Of a stretch of 64,000 nucleotides of DNA, positions 42,490-53,640 are shown piece by piece. Within the stretch, counting starts at the first letter, position 1, and every line of letters begins with the position of its first letter. The stretch is from Allolobophora icterica (lineage: Eukaryota > Annelida > Clitellata > Crassiclitellata > Lumbricidae): assembly GCA_963556255.1 (NCBI GenBank), contig OY744605.1, positions 85,821,021-85,885,020 of the forward strand, read 5' to 3'. Made by a program: the position numbers and the translations under genes. The notes below the pieces were generated by a model. That model made no database searches and was not told the origin of the DNA. It was given only the letters and a program-made list of their open reading frames with translations.

Positions 42490-42650
42490 TGTTGGTTAGT
42501 TGCTGTTTAACGACATTGCGTCATAAAAAAAAACGATTAGCGTCGCCCTCCTCCTTTCTGCATTGTTGGGATTGGCACTGCCAAAGTACGAGCAGTGGCG
42601 GAGTATGAATGTGTTGAGTCCCATTCGATGGTTTTATTATTGAATTCCAG
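42490..42650 (+). repeat. Dispersed CCCTCCTC repeat
   Basis: GTTGGTTAGTTGCTGTTTAAC, GATTAGCGTCGCCCTCCTCC and GGCACTGCC...GCAGTGGCGGAGT are all present. This is the unoccupied counterpart of the copy split by the hAT at 44332. Confidence 0.55.
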
Positions 42651-42839
42651 ACTCAGTTAGCACACCTTTAAAACTGTTTCCACCGACGTAATAATAATCA
42701 TCATCATCAAGCGTGTTAATTAGTTTATGTAAAATAGGCGTCTGTCCCAGATCTGCAGGATATCATGGACTAAGAAGAAAAGAAACGAGTGGATGTTGGA
42801 GGAGTGGGAAAGGAGTCAACTCGGATTGATCAAGTAGGG

Positions 42840-43192
42840 CAGTGGTGCACACTGCACAACCTTTTTCGGCCAAAAGCCACTAAACGATTTCTTAAACCAT
42901 TTCGGGGTGCCAAAGAGTGTGACAAATCAGCTTAGTTCAGATGAATGCATACCAAACTTTATGAAGATGACGTGTGCAGTAAAACACATATAAAGTTAAC
43001 ATAAAGAGTCATAGAGAAAGGGGACCCATAGTTCTTCTATAGTACTACAATACTGATGTTTTTTTCCACTGAATGTCAGTGCCGGTTCTTGAATAGTCTC
43101 TAAATAGTCGCTTTTCTTGTTGGACATCGCGGTCCGCATGACGACTCGTCGCGGCCCGAATTTGGCCGGCGGCGGGACGATGTCCACCACTA
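42840..43192. mobile_element. hAT element (353 bases) with 8-base target duplication
   Basis: The ends read CAGTGGTGCACACTGC and the complement of TGTCCACCACTA, an imperfect inverted repeat. AAGTAGGG (42832-42839) and AAGTAGAG (43193-43200) are the 8-base duplication with one substitution. The left end continues ACCTTTTTCGGCCAAAAGCC and the right end GCGGCCCGAATTTGGCC, both typical of hAT elements with GGCC-rich subterminal sequence. No transposase is encoded; the short frame at 43117-43305 crosses the boundary and is not a gene. Confidence 0.85.
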
Positions 43193-44034
43193 AAGTAGAG
43201 GAAGCTTTCGTATTTCTGGTAAGTGTTGCGGAGGAAAAAGAGTTTATCGAAGGCACCATTCCTGGATCAAGAGTTCAAGGAAGACCTGTCTACGCTGCTT
43301 CATAACAAATATGTTTAGTGCCGCCCTCCTCATAAGCATCCCGATTGATAAGAAAGCCATCGACTGGATTATCATACGACCGTCTATTGACAGATAACAG
43401 AAACGAATGGTATGAATGGATTGAGAGTTTAACGACATCTTATGACAACAAAGACCGTTGATGTCCGACAGAACAAATTTAAGCATATTACAAGTTTGAA
43501 TACATATCTTATAATAGTTTGATGATTCTTATCGCGTAAATCGAAATAGTTTGAAAGGTGCGTTAAGTGGGTTTGTCATTCAAACACGTTCTAGCGAAAT
43601 CTTGTGCTTGCCAGGGTTGTTGACGTCGAGCTTACCGCGCAGTACAGCATTGAAATTAACATCTAATTCAATTTTTTTAAAGTAACAAATATACAAATAA
43701 GACTTTAAGGCGTATGAAATCAGATTGATCAATAACTAGTCCTACCAAAGTAGCTCGTGAATAAATCGGCTGCAATTCTTTCGAATCCTTCAGCCGCACA
43801 ATTTACACGACTAGGAAAACATTAGAATAATGCCTTTATGGGGCTTTTGTCGTTTTGAACAACTGCATGTTCGTTAGTTTAAAAACTGGCGCACCATAAA
43901 TCACGAATAAAGCGTGTAAATTATTCGGTTTAAGTAACCGAAGAGAAATTCAGCCGATTTCATTCACCTTCTAATTTAGTTCACAACTAAAATAGAAACA
44001 TTATTTACGGTTTATAAGTTACTTAAGTCGAGTT

Positions 44035-44110
44035 TATATTGCCGTGGAGCGCTTCTGAGTAGGTAACTATATTAATTTTTTTTAAATGAATGAATGAATG
44101 AATGAATTAA
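44035..44110 (+). mobile_element. L2-like LINE tail fragment
   Basis: CGTGGAGCGCTTCTGAGTAG, then AATGAATGAATG. It is the very 3' end of the family at 8230-10210. The GGCGCTAT segment is mutated. Confidence 0.5.
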
Positions 44111-44132
44111 ATGAACTACCTAGCAGCGCTTA

Positions 44133-44168
44133 AACACCTTTTAGTCGGATTCAGTAGATGCTATAAAA
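44133..44168 (+). promoter_or_regulatory. Two-box module
   Basis: AACACCTTTTAGTCGG begins at 44133 and TATAAAAAT at 44162, 29 bases. Confidence 0.3.
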
Positions 44169-44331
44169 ATTCGAGGGCGGCGATTTCGTTTATGCCGACC
44201 GATCGAGGCCAGTTAAACGACTCTGTGTGATAATAACAAAGATCATTATGGTCGCCCTCCTCCTTTATCTATGCATGGGACTGGCACTGCCAGAGCACTA
44301 GCAGTTGCGGAGTTTGCCGATTGGATAAAAC

Positions 44332-45384
44332 CAGCGTTACCACTCCTTGGGTTTTTTCACAAGATCTTGGGTTTTTTAATCCGAACTTGGGAAATGGGGT
44401 TTTTTCTTGGAGACCTTGGGTTTTTTCCTTGGGTTTTTTCTTATTTTATTGAAACCCTATTTTTCATTATTTTAATCAAGTTTTGCAACGGTCTGGATAT
44501 TTGAGGTCAATAAATAAATGGTGTAATATGCGTGCAAGAATGTGCTATAGTAGTATATTGCTGATTTTAAGATATAACTCTAAAGACTAAACTCGCTATT
44601 CTAGTCTACCGCTACATTTAGAAAATATAACTCTAAAGACTAAAGGAAACTGCAGACTCAGAGTGTACTTTTTGGAAGTTTTCCCGAAGTAATCAGCTCT
44701 TGCTCATTTTTAAAACTTAAGATATAATATTTTGAGCTTCATCATGGGCGACAGCAGGAATTTGTTTAGCGGGGAGGGGGCGAAATTTTTAAGGGGGCAA
44801 ATTTTTAGGGGGTCTGGAAAAATGAAGTTTGTGCACAGAAACTAATATTAGATAGAAATTTTTTAAAATAAATAATGATCAATAAACTGCACCATAATAA
44901 TTGTTTTTTTTCGCATTGAAAATCGTGTTGGGACTGTTGTAATAATCATAATAATCAAGATTTTATTTTTGTAAAATATTTGCAAAATCCAGGGGCCCTC
45001 CTATGTTCTTCATAGTCGTTTATCTTCATTCCTGTTTTAAAAATTAAAAAATTAAATATGCGATAGAAGTAATTCACGTGATTCGGACTCTGATGAAAAT
45101 AAAAACATGTATATAGGCCTAAACATTTTAAATTTGCTTTGAATATTTACTGACAACGTTTAGCAATTGACGATTACCCATACAATTTTAAAAATGAAAG
45201 ATAGAAATGAAAGATAGCAGAACATTTTTATTACAGGAATTGGTATAATGGCATTATATTATTATATTTTATCCTATAATGCGTTTATTAATTTAAAAAG
45301 TATGCAGAAAAACGACCTTGGGTTTTCTTGGGTTTTTTCAATGTCCTAACTTGGGTTTTTCATTTATTATGAGTGGTAACACTG
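44332..45384. mobile_element. hAT element (1053 bases) with perfect 8-base target duplication
   Basis: GATAAAAC flanks both sides (44324-44331 and 45385-45392). Terminal repeats are CAGCGTTACCACTC and, in complement, CAGTGTTACCACTC: 13 of 14 identical. CTTGGGTTTTTT-type motifs recur five or more times near the left end and three times near the right end, all in the same orientation, as expected for subterminal transposase-binding motifs. No transposase frame is present. It splits a CCCTCCTC repeat whose intact form is at 42490-42650. Confidence 0.93.
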
Positions 45385-45460
45385 GATAAAACGTACAAAC
45401 CCTATTGACCGCCACTGATGTGAATATTCAGCTACAGAATACTTACAAAATTGTTGAATG

Positions 45461-45493
45461 TATAGCATCGGCTCTGAATAATTCAGAGGTGTT
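45461..45493 (-). promoter_or_regulatory. Two-box module
   Basis: On the minus strand AACACCTCTGA begins at 45493 and TATACAT at 45464, 29 bases. Confidence 0.3.
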
Positions 45494-45834
45494 TACTGGA
45501 GCATTATTGTCACGGTAAAACTACACCTTGTGGCTAGCAGAGTTGTTGACGTATAGCAAGAACACCGTTGAAATTTCTTCTCTAATTGTTCTTGGTTTAT
45601 TAGTAGAGTCAAAAACTGAAACCTTATTTTTCCCGTTTACTCGTGAGTTGATGCGAAGGCTTAGAGTTGTATAATATTATGCACGGCTTACTTTGTGCAT
45701 ATGTGTCAAGTTTGCTTATGTTGGCCCATCTATATGTATATAGTTGGAACCATCTACCACATGAATTGCGTCATCAGCTCCTCAGCCTTTCTCTTCCTCT
45801 GTTCGGGCAATATGTATTTTTAAACTGACTCTGT

Positions 45835-45985
45835 CTGATAACGAAGCATTAATCGATGGCTCTAGCAATTGAATGACCTTGTTCAAGGTAAATAAGTAGA
45901 GAACGTCTCATGCGAGGATCGGACCAGCGCACTCAGAGTTACAAGGCACGAGTTATAGGTAGGCAGTATACTGTTTAACTTTTGC
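45835..45985 (-). mobile_element. tRNA-derived SINE, family 1
   Basis: In minus sense it reads CTATAACTCGTGCCTTGTAA and a B-box-like GGTCCGATCCTCGC, then ATCGATTAATGCTTCGTTAT. It aligns with 5030-5175 over its full length. One B-box base (TTCGA to TCCGA) is changed. Confidence 0.55.
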
Positions 45986-46122
45986 GACCACTTATACCTG
46001 CCATGGACGTAGTCGTCAACTTTACGTTAACAAACATTATTCCCAAAAAATTCCAGTGTCGATGGATGTTCTCAGTTTATCGACAATATACGGCTTTGGC
46101 CGAAATTAGTTTCAACAGTTCT

Positions 46123-46183
46123 TACTCTTCACGTGGCCTAATACAGCTCATAATATGAGCTGTATTAGGCCACGTGAAGAGTA
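46123..46183. other. 61-base hairpin: perfect 30-base arms, one-base loop
   Basis: The left arm (46123-46152) and right arm (46154-46183) are exact reverse complements, separated by a single A at 46153. Next to it, 46187-46213 has 12-base perfect arms around a 3-base centre. The matching unit at 24260-24300 has only one copy of the sequence, so this looks like a recent inverted duplication or a fold-back event, including one arising during library or assembly steps. Confidence 0.9.
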
Positions 46184-46583
46184 GCTATAATTAGCAATAT
46201 TATTGCTAATTATGAATATTATTCTAAATTTTAAGGAAATGAAGCGCATGGGCTTAGGTCTATTTATATCATCAGTTGAATAAGACCAGAGGTGTTGGGA
46301 CGCAGATTGATATTTAAGTAGGCCCATTAAAGCAACTCGTGAATAAAATCGGTTGCAATTCTTTCCAACTCCCACATTCGAATAATTTGCACGATTTAGA
46401 ATGTTAGAATTATGCGGTTTTAAGCTTTATCGTTTCAAACAACTGTGTGTTGGTTAGTGTCAAAACTGGCGCTTTATAAATCATACATAAAGTGCGCAAA
46501 TTATGGAGATGAAGGAATTGTCGAGAAATCAATCCAGTTTCATTCACGAGCTTATTCAACGTACAATTACCCAGCTGCACTTA

Positions 46584-46620
46584 GACACCTTTAAATCGTA
46601 TACGACAGGCGATATATATA
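46584..46620 (+). promoter_or_regulatory. Two-box module
   Basis: GACACCTTTAAATCG begins at 46584 and TATATATA at 46613, 29 bases. GATCGCTGAAATTTCA starts near 46625, and ATGCAAAT near 46692. Confidence 0.35.
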
Positions 46621-46774
46621 CTTGATCGCTGAAATTTCACCAGTTTGGGAACGCACTGAAGCTTTTGCAGTGTGCCAATTTTCGTATCGATGCAAATGGC
46701 TACTGATGCCAAAAGATGTCATTAAGCTATTAATTAAAGTTGTCCCTTAAACTAGCCTGAGAGGCAGCCATGGA

Positions 46775-47015
46775 AATGAAGTGTTAGTGACTTCATTTTC
46801 TTAGCCTCGGCATGTATGAAGGCGGGTGGCCAGTACCCTCTCTCGCCGCCTCATTGTCCCACCAACAGTGTATACAGTCGGTGTACTCATTATACTGAGT
46901 TGACTAGGGGTCGCAGGTGAAGCAGAAATCTCCAACCAAATTTCTGCAGTGGTTGGAATTTGAACCTCCGACCTTTCGACTGACAGTCCATCACGCCAAC
47001 TACTAAACAGCTGTA
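46775..47015 (-). mobile_element. tRNA-derived SINE, family 3, best copy
   Basis: In minus sense the tRNA-like head has TAGTTGGCGTGATGGACT (A-box region) and GGTTCAAATTCC (B box), correctly spaced. The body continues CAGAAATTTGGTTGG to a 3' part ending near GCCGAGGCTAAG and GAAGTCACTAACAC. Copies: 39520-39715 (minus) and 48745-48885 (plus). Confidence 0.65.
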
Positions 47016-47232
47016 AAACAGAAGGAGAGATAAAATAAGCGAACGAAGAGAACGTCGAGGCAATGAGTAAACGAGAACATACCGCTACAGCTCCGTGTCC
47101 TATCGTATCGTAAAGAACAGTTTTACGTAGCTCAATGCGATGCGGGGACTTATAAGTTGTCGTTATTAGACAATAATATTACATTAGATTGCTTGAAGAG
47201 GAGAGTCAACGTAAATTCATTGATTTTGATTC

Positions 47233-47560
47233 CTATTCCTCTCCAAGACATCTCATCCTGTGTCTTCTTTCCCGTCCTCCTCCTCCTCCTCCGCCCCAAT
47301 ACAGCTTCTTACGCATCCTCCTCCTCCCCATCTTTATTCTCGTCCATTCTCCCTGTTTCTCAATCTGAATAAATAGTGCTTCTATGCTCCTCCTCCTCCT
47401 GGTTTTGCTCCTTCTCTCCCTCCTTCTCCCCCTTCTCCTCCGCTTTCTCCTCCTCCCCCATCTCCTCACGGGCTTCGTTTTGAAAATTCCGAAGACAGTC
47501 GAAAGACGCTACACCGTGGACAATTTTACAATATACAAGCCGATCACGGAGAACCAATAT
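47233..47560 (+). repeat. Pyrimidine-rich tract, inverted copy of 27.0-27.3 kb
   Basis: Runs of CTCCTCCTCC and CTTCTCC dominate. Flanking text (ATATGCTACCTAAT, GTGGACAATTTTAC) is the complement of 26950-27010, so the tract lies in an inverted host segment. Confidence 0.7.
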
Positions 47561-47583
47561 GCTACCTAATACCGCAATTACAT

Positions 47584-48135
47584 ATTAGCGTCTGTCAAAA
47601 TTTTAGAGGTGTCTAAACAGAGCGTATACAAGCATTATAAATATAACAGCATTTCAAGGTGTCTAAAGAGAGCACTCAGCCAATCAATTCAACCACATCC
47701 TACTGATGAATTGGTTGCATCAAATGAAAGCTATGATATATCTGAAATTATTGTCCTTAAGGCTTATTCTAGAGTCGTTGCTGTTATCATTAGCGTCGTC
47801 ATCATCACCAACTCTACCAGCACCGCCCCACTACCGACACCATCATCATCCTCACCCAAACAGTCGTCACCAACGACGCCACTGCTACCATCGCTACCAC
47901 CCTACTCCAATCACCACCCTCACCACAATCACGGTGGTAAGACGCTCAAATCTATTCGGCTCCTGAGCCAGCAGTGGACTAAGACAGCGTCGTTAAGCAG
48001 CAGCTAGCCAACCAATCACAATCACAAACATCCAAAATGCACGAAGATCATGCCAACGTAAACGTCCTGGTAGCCTTAAGATGTCGCTAGACGGTAAGTA
48101 ATGCGAGACCAATACGACACCTTTAAAACGATTCT
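47584..48135 (-). repeat. Inverted copy of the 26.0-26.9 kb host segment
   Basis: The complement of 47640-47780 matches 26740-26860, including TATTCTAGAGTCG, the module boxes (minus, GACACC at 47613 and 47663) and the upstream box at 47699. A CCA/CAT-rich tract and the complement of the CCCTCCTC repeat flank (GCAGCTAGCCAACCAATCAC) follow. Confidence 0.65.
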
Positions 48136-48150
48136 AACCTAAGCTATATA
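48080..48150 (+). promoter_or_regulatory. Three-box module
   Basis: GATGTCGCTAGACGG starts at 48080, GACACCTTTAA at 48116 (36 bases) and TATATA at 48145 (29 bases). A TA microsatellite follows. Confidence 0.35.
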
Positions 48151-48152
48151 CA

Positions 48153-48214
48153 GATATATATATATATCACGACAATGACTGCTGTAAATAAATATATATA
48201 TATATATATATATA

Positions 48215-48302
<88 letters not shown>
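48153..48302. repeat. (TA)n microsatellite with short interruptions
   Basis: Runs of TA interrupted by CACGACAATGACTGCTGTAA and by a few AAA steps. Confidence 0.95.
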
Positions 48303-48307
<5 letters not shown>

Positions 48308-48744
48308 AAATATGTAAACAACTAAACCAGAAATGATTTGGAAAACAAGTTGAGCCGAAACTGATACGATTGAGATGGGAAAACAAAATCAGAACTTGAA
48401 CTAAAATGATCAAATACGAACTAAATGAAAAATGGAATTTAAAAAATTCTGAACAAAAATAACACTGGTTTCTTCTCTCTTTCAACATTCCGTCTAATGA
48501 TAATGCAGTCTACAACTGCTTGTTATCAATCCAACCAATTTTGCGTCTTTCTGGAGCTTTTGATCCAGGAATCGTGCCTAGGATAATCTCCTTTTCCAGA
48601 CAATCTCCACTCTTCCGCAGCAACTGCCCGGAATAAGCTTCATCTACTTGATCAATCCGAGTTCACTCCTTCCCACTCCACCAGTATCCAACACGCTCTC
48701 ATTTATCTTCTTCTCGATCCATGACACTCTCAGCATCTCGCTCA

Positions 48745-48885
48745 GAAAATAACGAGTTCATAGACCGTGATCTGTCGGTGGGGACATGAGACGGCGAGGG
48801 AGATGACTGGCCACCGCTTCACCTGCCGATGCTGAGAAAAATGAAGTCACACCCAAGGTTGCCTCTCAGTCTTGCTGAGGGAACT
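48745..48885 (+). mobile_element. tRNA-derived SINE, family 3, partial
   Basis: GAGTTCATAGACCGTGATC, GGCGAGGGAGATGACTGGCC and GATGCTGAGAAAAATGAAG match the body and 3' end of 39520-39715 in the opposite orientation. The tRNA head is missing. Confidence 0.5.
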
Positions 48886-49039
48886 GCTCTTCTTCTTATG
48901 GGTGTGACAGGGGCGTTGACCTTACTTTACATCACGGTATCAAATCAAGTATACAGACCGATTGATTAACATTGAATTCCAATTGTTTAGCGACATCTTT
49001 TGGCCTCATAGTCCATTTACATTGATCGGTAACTCGGCA

Positions 49040-49076
49040 AATATATATCATCTGGAGTATTCGACTTAAAGGTGTC
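49040..49076 (-). promoter_or_regulatory. Two-box module
   Basis: On the minus strand GACACCTTTAAGTCG begins at 49076 and TATATAT at 49047, 29 bases. A second minus module has GACACC at 49224 and TATAAG at 49195, also 29 bases. Confidence 0.35.
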
Positions 49077-49823
49077 TAATCGTAGCTTGGAAAAGTGTGT
49101 TATTTATTTATTCCAAAGTTTAACGTCGTCCTTCGGCAACAATGGCCGTTGACGACAATTCACAAATACAATTTCTAGAAAACGATAAACTTATAGTGTC
49201 CGTATAACACCATGTAAAGGTGTCAAACATAAGCTTACAATGTCAGTAATGTCACATCACCCAAAGCAACATATCTAATGTTATTTATAATACACATAGC
49301 AATAAAATGTTCCGACGCAAACCAAACAGTACTTCGCAACTATTATCACTCGCTAGAAATATTTAAACAACTTCAGACATAAATGCACAGCACATATGAT
49401 TATAATTATGACATTATATTCCCATTCTATTATTGAAATCTTTAATTGATCATTTCTTATTCCTCAGTTCAATGAGATCTTATAGCAATATGTACCACTA
49501 CAATCATATCATGTATGAAATAGTACCAATCTCACATACATCATGCATATTAAATGAAACGTATGGTTATACCAAGTACCTTTCCTCAAAGAAACTGCTC
49601 AGGTACTAAACACACTCAAGTACAAATCTCATCAACCAACAAAGCATAAAATTACATGAGCATAATAATTACAATTGTTCAAGTTTGATATTAATGCATT
49701 CAAGATTGCATTATAATAATGTAATAATTAATACAATAAAATAAAATGCACAAGGAAAAGACTAATTAAAATTAGATTTAAAAAAAAAAAAACTATTTAC
49801 ATTAGCAAACTTAGCATATCTCT

Positions 49824-52800
49824 TTACAGAATTTGACCTTTAGTAATTAGTTTAAGTACCCTATACACTTCATTTTGTAATATATTTACTGTTAAAAGGG
49901 TTGAAATAGAAATGTCCCTTTTATACAATTGACATTTATCTCCCAACAACTTCGATATATCTTCTTTTTTACACTCAAGTAGTAGGTGATGAATAGTCTC
50001 CTTGACCTGACAGGTATCACATAAACCACTTGAATGTCGTTTTATAATAAACAGCCTTTGATTAGTATTCGCGACTCCCAGACGTAACCTAGAAATTTGG
50101 ACTTCTTTATGCCTATAAGGTTCTAAATATTTAATATCTGTACTTACAGTTGGAGAAATAGATTTATAGAAATGACCTCTATTATCATTAGTATATTCTA
50201 ATTGCCATTTATTTACTATATACAGTTTCATTAAAGTAAAAATTTCTGAAAGTTCAAGATAATTAGTAGAATTAACATGATCAATACTCAGGGCTTCTTT
50301 AGCCAAAGTATCTGCTCGATCATTACCTGTCAGGCCAATGTGACTTGGGATCCAAATAAATCTTATTTGATTGGAATTTAGTCTGTTAATCAGAGACAAT
50401 AAATCATTCAATAAAGTAGGTCTAGACTGAGAACAAGACTCCTTAATTGACGTAAGAACACTCAATGAATCAGAAAACCAAGCAAATTGACAATTCTTAT
50501 GACATTCGGAGTTTAAAATCCATATTACAGTTTCTATAATTGCAGTCAACTCTGCTGCATAAATACTGGAGTTATTACATAATCTAACTTTTTTATCTAT
50601 GTTTAAACTTGGTACTGTAAAGGCAGCAGAGACAAATTCATCTACCTTCGACCCATCAGTATAGATATGTATGTAAGAGCTGTACTTAGAAACTAATTCC
50701 AAAGCAGATTGCTTTAAATATTCTGGATGATCAGTTTTCTTATTTATTAATTTATTCAAAGTTAAGTCAACCTCTACTTGTTTGTTACACCAAGGAGGTT
50801 CAGAAGGGAAAGAAGGGCCAATAACAGATGTATTAAGTGAAGAAAAGAATTCAGAAGTACGAGTATAAATGGAATGCTCCCTATTCTCAGATGTCCTAAA
50901 AACATTTGTCCAGTGGTTCTCCATTGTTGCTGTATTTATGTGAAATTTATTACCCAAAATTTTAGTCCCACATTTTATTGAATTTTGGAGTCGTCTTAAA
51001 TGAAGAGGCAACTCTCCACATTCATTTTGAAGTGCTGAAGCTGCAGTACCCTTAGGGGCTCCACAACATAATCTAAGTGCCTCAGTTTGGATACAAGAGA
51101 GTTTATCTAGGTGCGATTTACAAGCAGAAGAATAAGCAACGTCACCATAATCTAAAATAGACCTAATTAATGCCCTATATATGGTTAGGAGAGTTTTCTT
51201 ACAAGCTCCCCAACCATAGCCACTGATGGCTCTTATGAGATTTAACCTCTTTTTGCATTTTTCAATTATATAATCAATATGTGGTTTCCAACTCAATTTA
51301 CTGTCAAAAATTACTCCCAAGAATTTGACCTCATTTTCCATTTTAATTTGTTCTTTATCAATTTTAATAGTAATCCTTGACAAATTATTTCTTTTGGAGA
51401 AAAGGACTCCAGTGGTTTTATTAATAGATATTTTAAAACCATTTCTATTACACCAATTTTGTATTAAATTGATCGATAATTGAATTTTATTTTGTAATAT
51501 TTTAACATTTCTATGTCCTAAGTAAATAGCACTATCATCAGCAAACAGTGACATCTCTACACCATCCACACCTGCAGCAATATCATTTATCATTAGCAAG
51601 AATAAAATAGGAGATATTACCGAACCCTGGGGTGTACCATTCTGTTGTATACATTTATCAGACAGTTCTGCCCCAACTTTCACCTGAAAAGTTCTATTTG
51701 AAAGAAAGTTTTCAATCCAGTTAAATGTATTACCCACTATTCCCAAATTCTGAATTTTATTTAAAAGGGTAGGTACATGTAACATGTCATATGCTCTTTC
51801 AAAGTCAATGAAAATAGCCAAAACGTGTTCTTTATTTTTAATTTTTTTAAGAATATTATCCTGAAGTTTAAGGATTTGATCATTTGTACTTCTATATTTT
51901 CGAAAGCCAGACTGATTTTTTGAAATAAGGTTATTTTTTTCCAAAAACCATTGGAGACGTTTTGTTACCATTGTTTCCATTACTTTACAAATCGTTGGAG
52001 TCAATGATATAGGTCGATAAGATTCTGGAACCGAGGCGTCTTTATTTGGTTTTAATAATGGTAGAATAATGGCATGATGCCAGTCAGTTGGCAATTTCCC
52101 TTCCTCCCAGATTTCATTATAAAATATTAATAGGGTTTAAAGAGCATTTTTATGAAGATGTTTTAACAACTCATAAGGTAATTTGTCATCACCTGGTGAC
52201 TTATTATTTTTTGCTGATCTTATAGCTTGTTTCAATTCATTAAGGTAAAACCTCTCATTTAAGATTTCCATTTCATGAACAGGACTACTGTCAATTCTAT
52301 TAGGGTTATTTTGTAAATTATTATCTTTGATATAATTTAAGAATTTTTTACTATAATTTTGGGTACTACTAGTACTTGCATAAGTGTTAGCTAAAAGATT
52401 TGCTTTTTCAAGGTTTGTTTCAGCTATTAATTCATTACGATTCAGAGTAGGAATGGAACTATAGGTTGCAATACCATTCATTTTTCTTGCCCATGTCCAA
52501 ACAGAGCCCAATTTTGTCTGATCCGCAAGTTCAGAGCAATATGTTTGCCAACAAGTTTTTGCTTCTGTTTTAAGTGTCTGTTTAACTATAGCCTCTTGTT
52601 TCTTGTATTCCAAATAATCATTTAACTCCCTTGTTTTATTCATTTTATTCCTATACTGATTTCTTTTATAAATGACTTCACTGCATTTATCACTCCAATA
52701 TGGTAAAGGTCTAAATTTTTTATTTTTATTCTTTCTATTTTTTAGATTTTTACTAGGAATTGATTGATTCGCTATAGAAGTAATACAATCTACTAAATTA

Positions 52801-53603
52801 TTGAAATTAGCATCAACATTTTTATCAACTAAAATATCTGTTGTTATTGAAAATTTACTTAGTTCTTCATAATTCTTCCAATCCGCTTTTTTTAATTTCC
52901 ATAGATGCATACTTAAATTATACTCTATTGTGATTTCTTCATTAATAGTAGTTATAGTAGCATAATGATCAGAGCCCATATTGCTATTGGTGACGTTATG
53001 TCTAGCATTAAGTGCTACATCTTGTGAACATATGCTCAAATCTATAACATAATTCAAATTTGATTGGTTTGATGTGATACGTGTAGCTTGACCTGTATTA
53101 AGCACAACTAAATTCTTTTCTGTTAATATTTCTTCTATAATTTTCCCTCTGTTATTTGTCTTAGAACAGCCCCAGAGTTTATTATGAGCATTAAAATCGC
53201 CAACAATTATTGATCTTTTATGTGGAAAAATATTCTGAATATCTTCTTTTTTAAATGTATATGAAGGTGTGATATAAGAATTAAATATTTTTAAATGACC
53301 GTTGAAAGTTTTAATTTCAATACCCTGAATTTCAATGTTTGGAATGTCTTCCACAGTTAGTACATTAAAATTTAAGCCCACTTTTAAGTAAATAGCTAAA
53401 CCCCCCCCCCTTTCATTATTTAAGCAGTCCTTACGTATAATATTGTAACCATCCAATTTTGGTGATTGAGTGACACCTTTCACAAAAGTCTCTTCCACAC
53501 ACATCACATCTGGTGGAACACACACCTTCATTATATAATTTCTAAGTTGGTCCTTATGACCACGTAAACCACGTGCATTCCATTGAAGAATGGTCAACGC
53601 CAT
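49824..53603 (-). pseudogene. I-clade ORF2: endonuclease, RT, RNase H; one in-frame stop
   Basis: Starting from ATG at 53603 (Met-Ala-Leu-Thr-Ile-Leu-Gln-Trp-Asn-Ala-Arg), the frame has endonuclease motifs (Glu-Glu-Thr, Gly-Asp-Phe-Asn-Ala-His, Gly-Ser-Asp-His-Tyr). RT follows, with Tyr-Arg-Pro-Ile-Ser-Leu, Gly-Thr-Pro-Gln-Gly-Ser-Val and Phe-Ala-Asp-Asp at 51534-51545. RNase H has Tyr-Thr-Asp-Gly-Ser, Ala-Ala-Glu-Leu, Ser-Asp-Ser and Asn-Asp-Arg-Ala-Asp. A Cys-x2-Cys-His-His-Cys tail closes it. A TAA at 52139-52137, between endonuclease and RT, is the only lesion: the frame is otherwise continuous for about 1,259 codons. All visible catalytic residues are kept. A poly-C run (53401-53410) encodes Gly-Gly-Gly and could be a frameshift hot spot. 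Confidence 0.9.
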
Positions 53604-53640
53604 AGTGGACAACAACAAAAATGAAACTACTGCTCTTAAT

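Noticed and set aside
43117..43305. 62-codon plus-strand frame
   Set aside because: It straddles the right end of the hAT insertion at 43192, so it cannot be an ancestral gene.
47233..47469. Arg-rich and Leu-rich frames in the pyrimidine tract
   Set aside because: Compositional artefacts of a CTCCTC tract; both strands are open.
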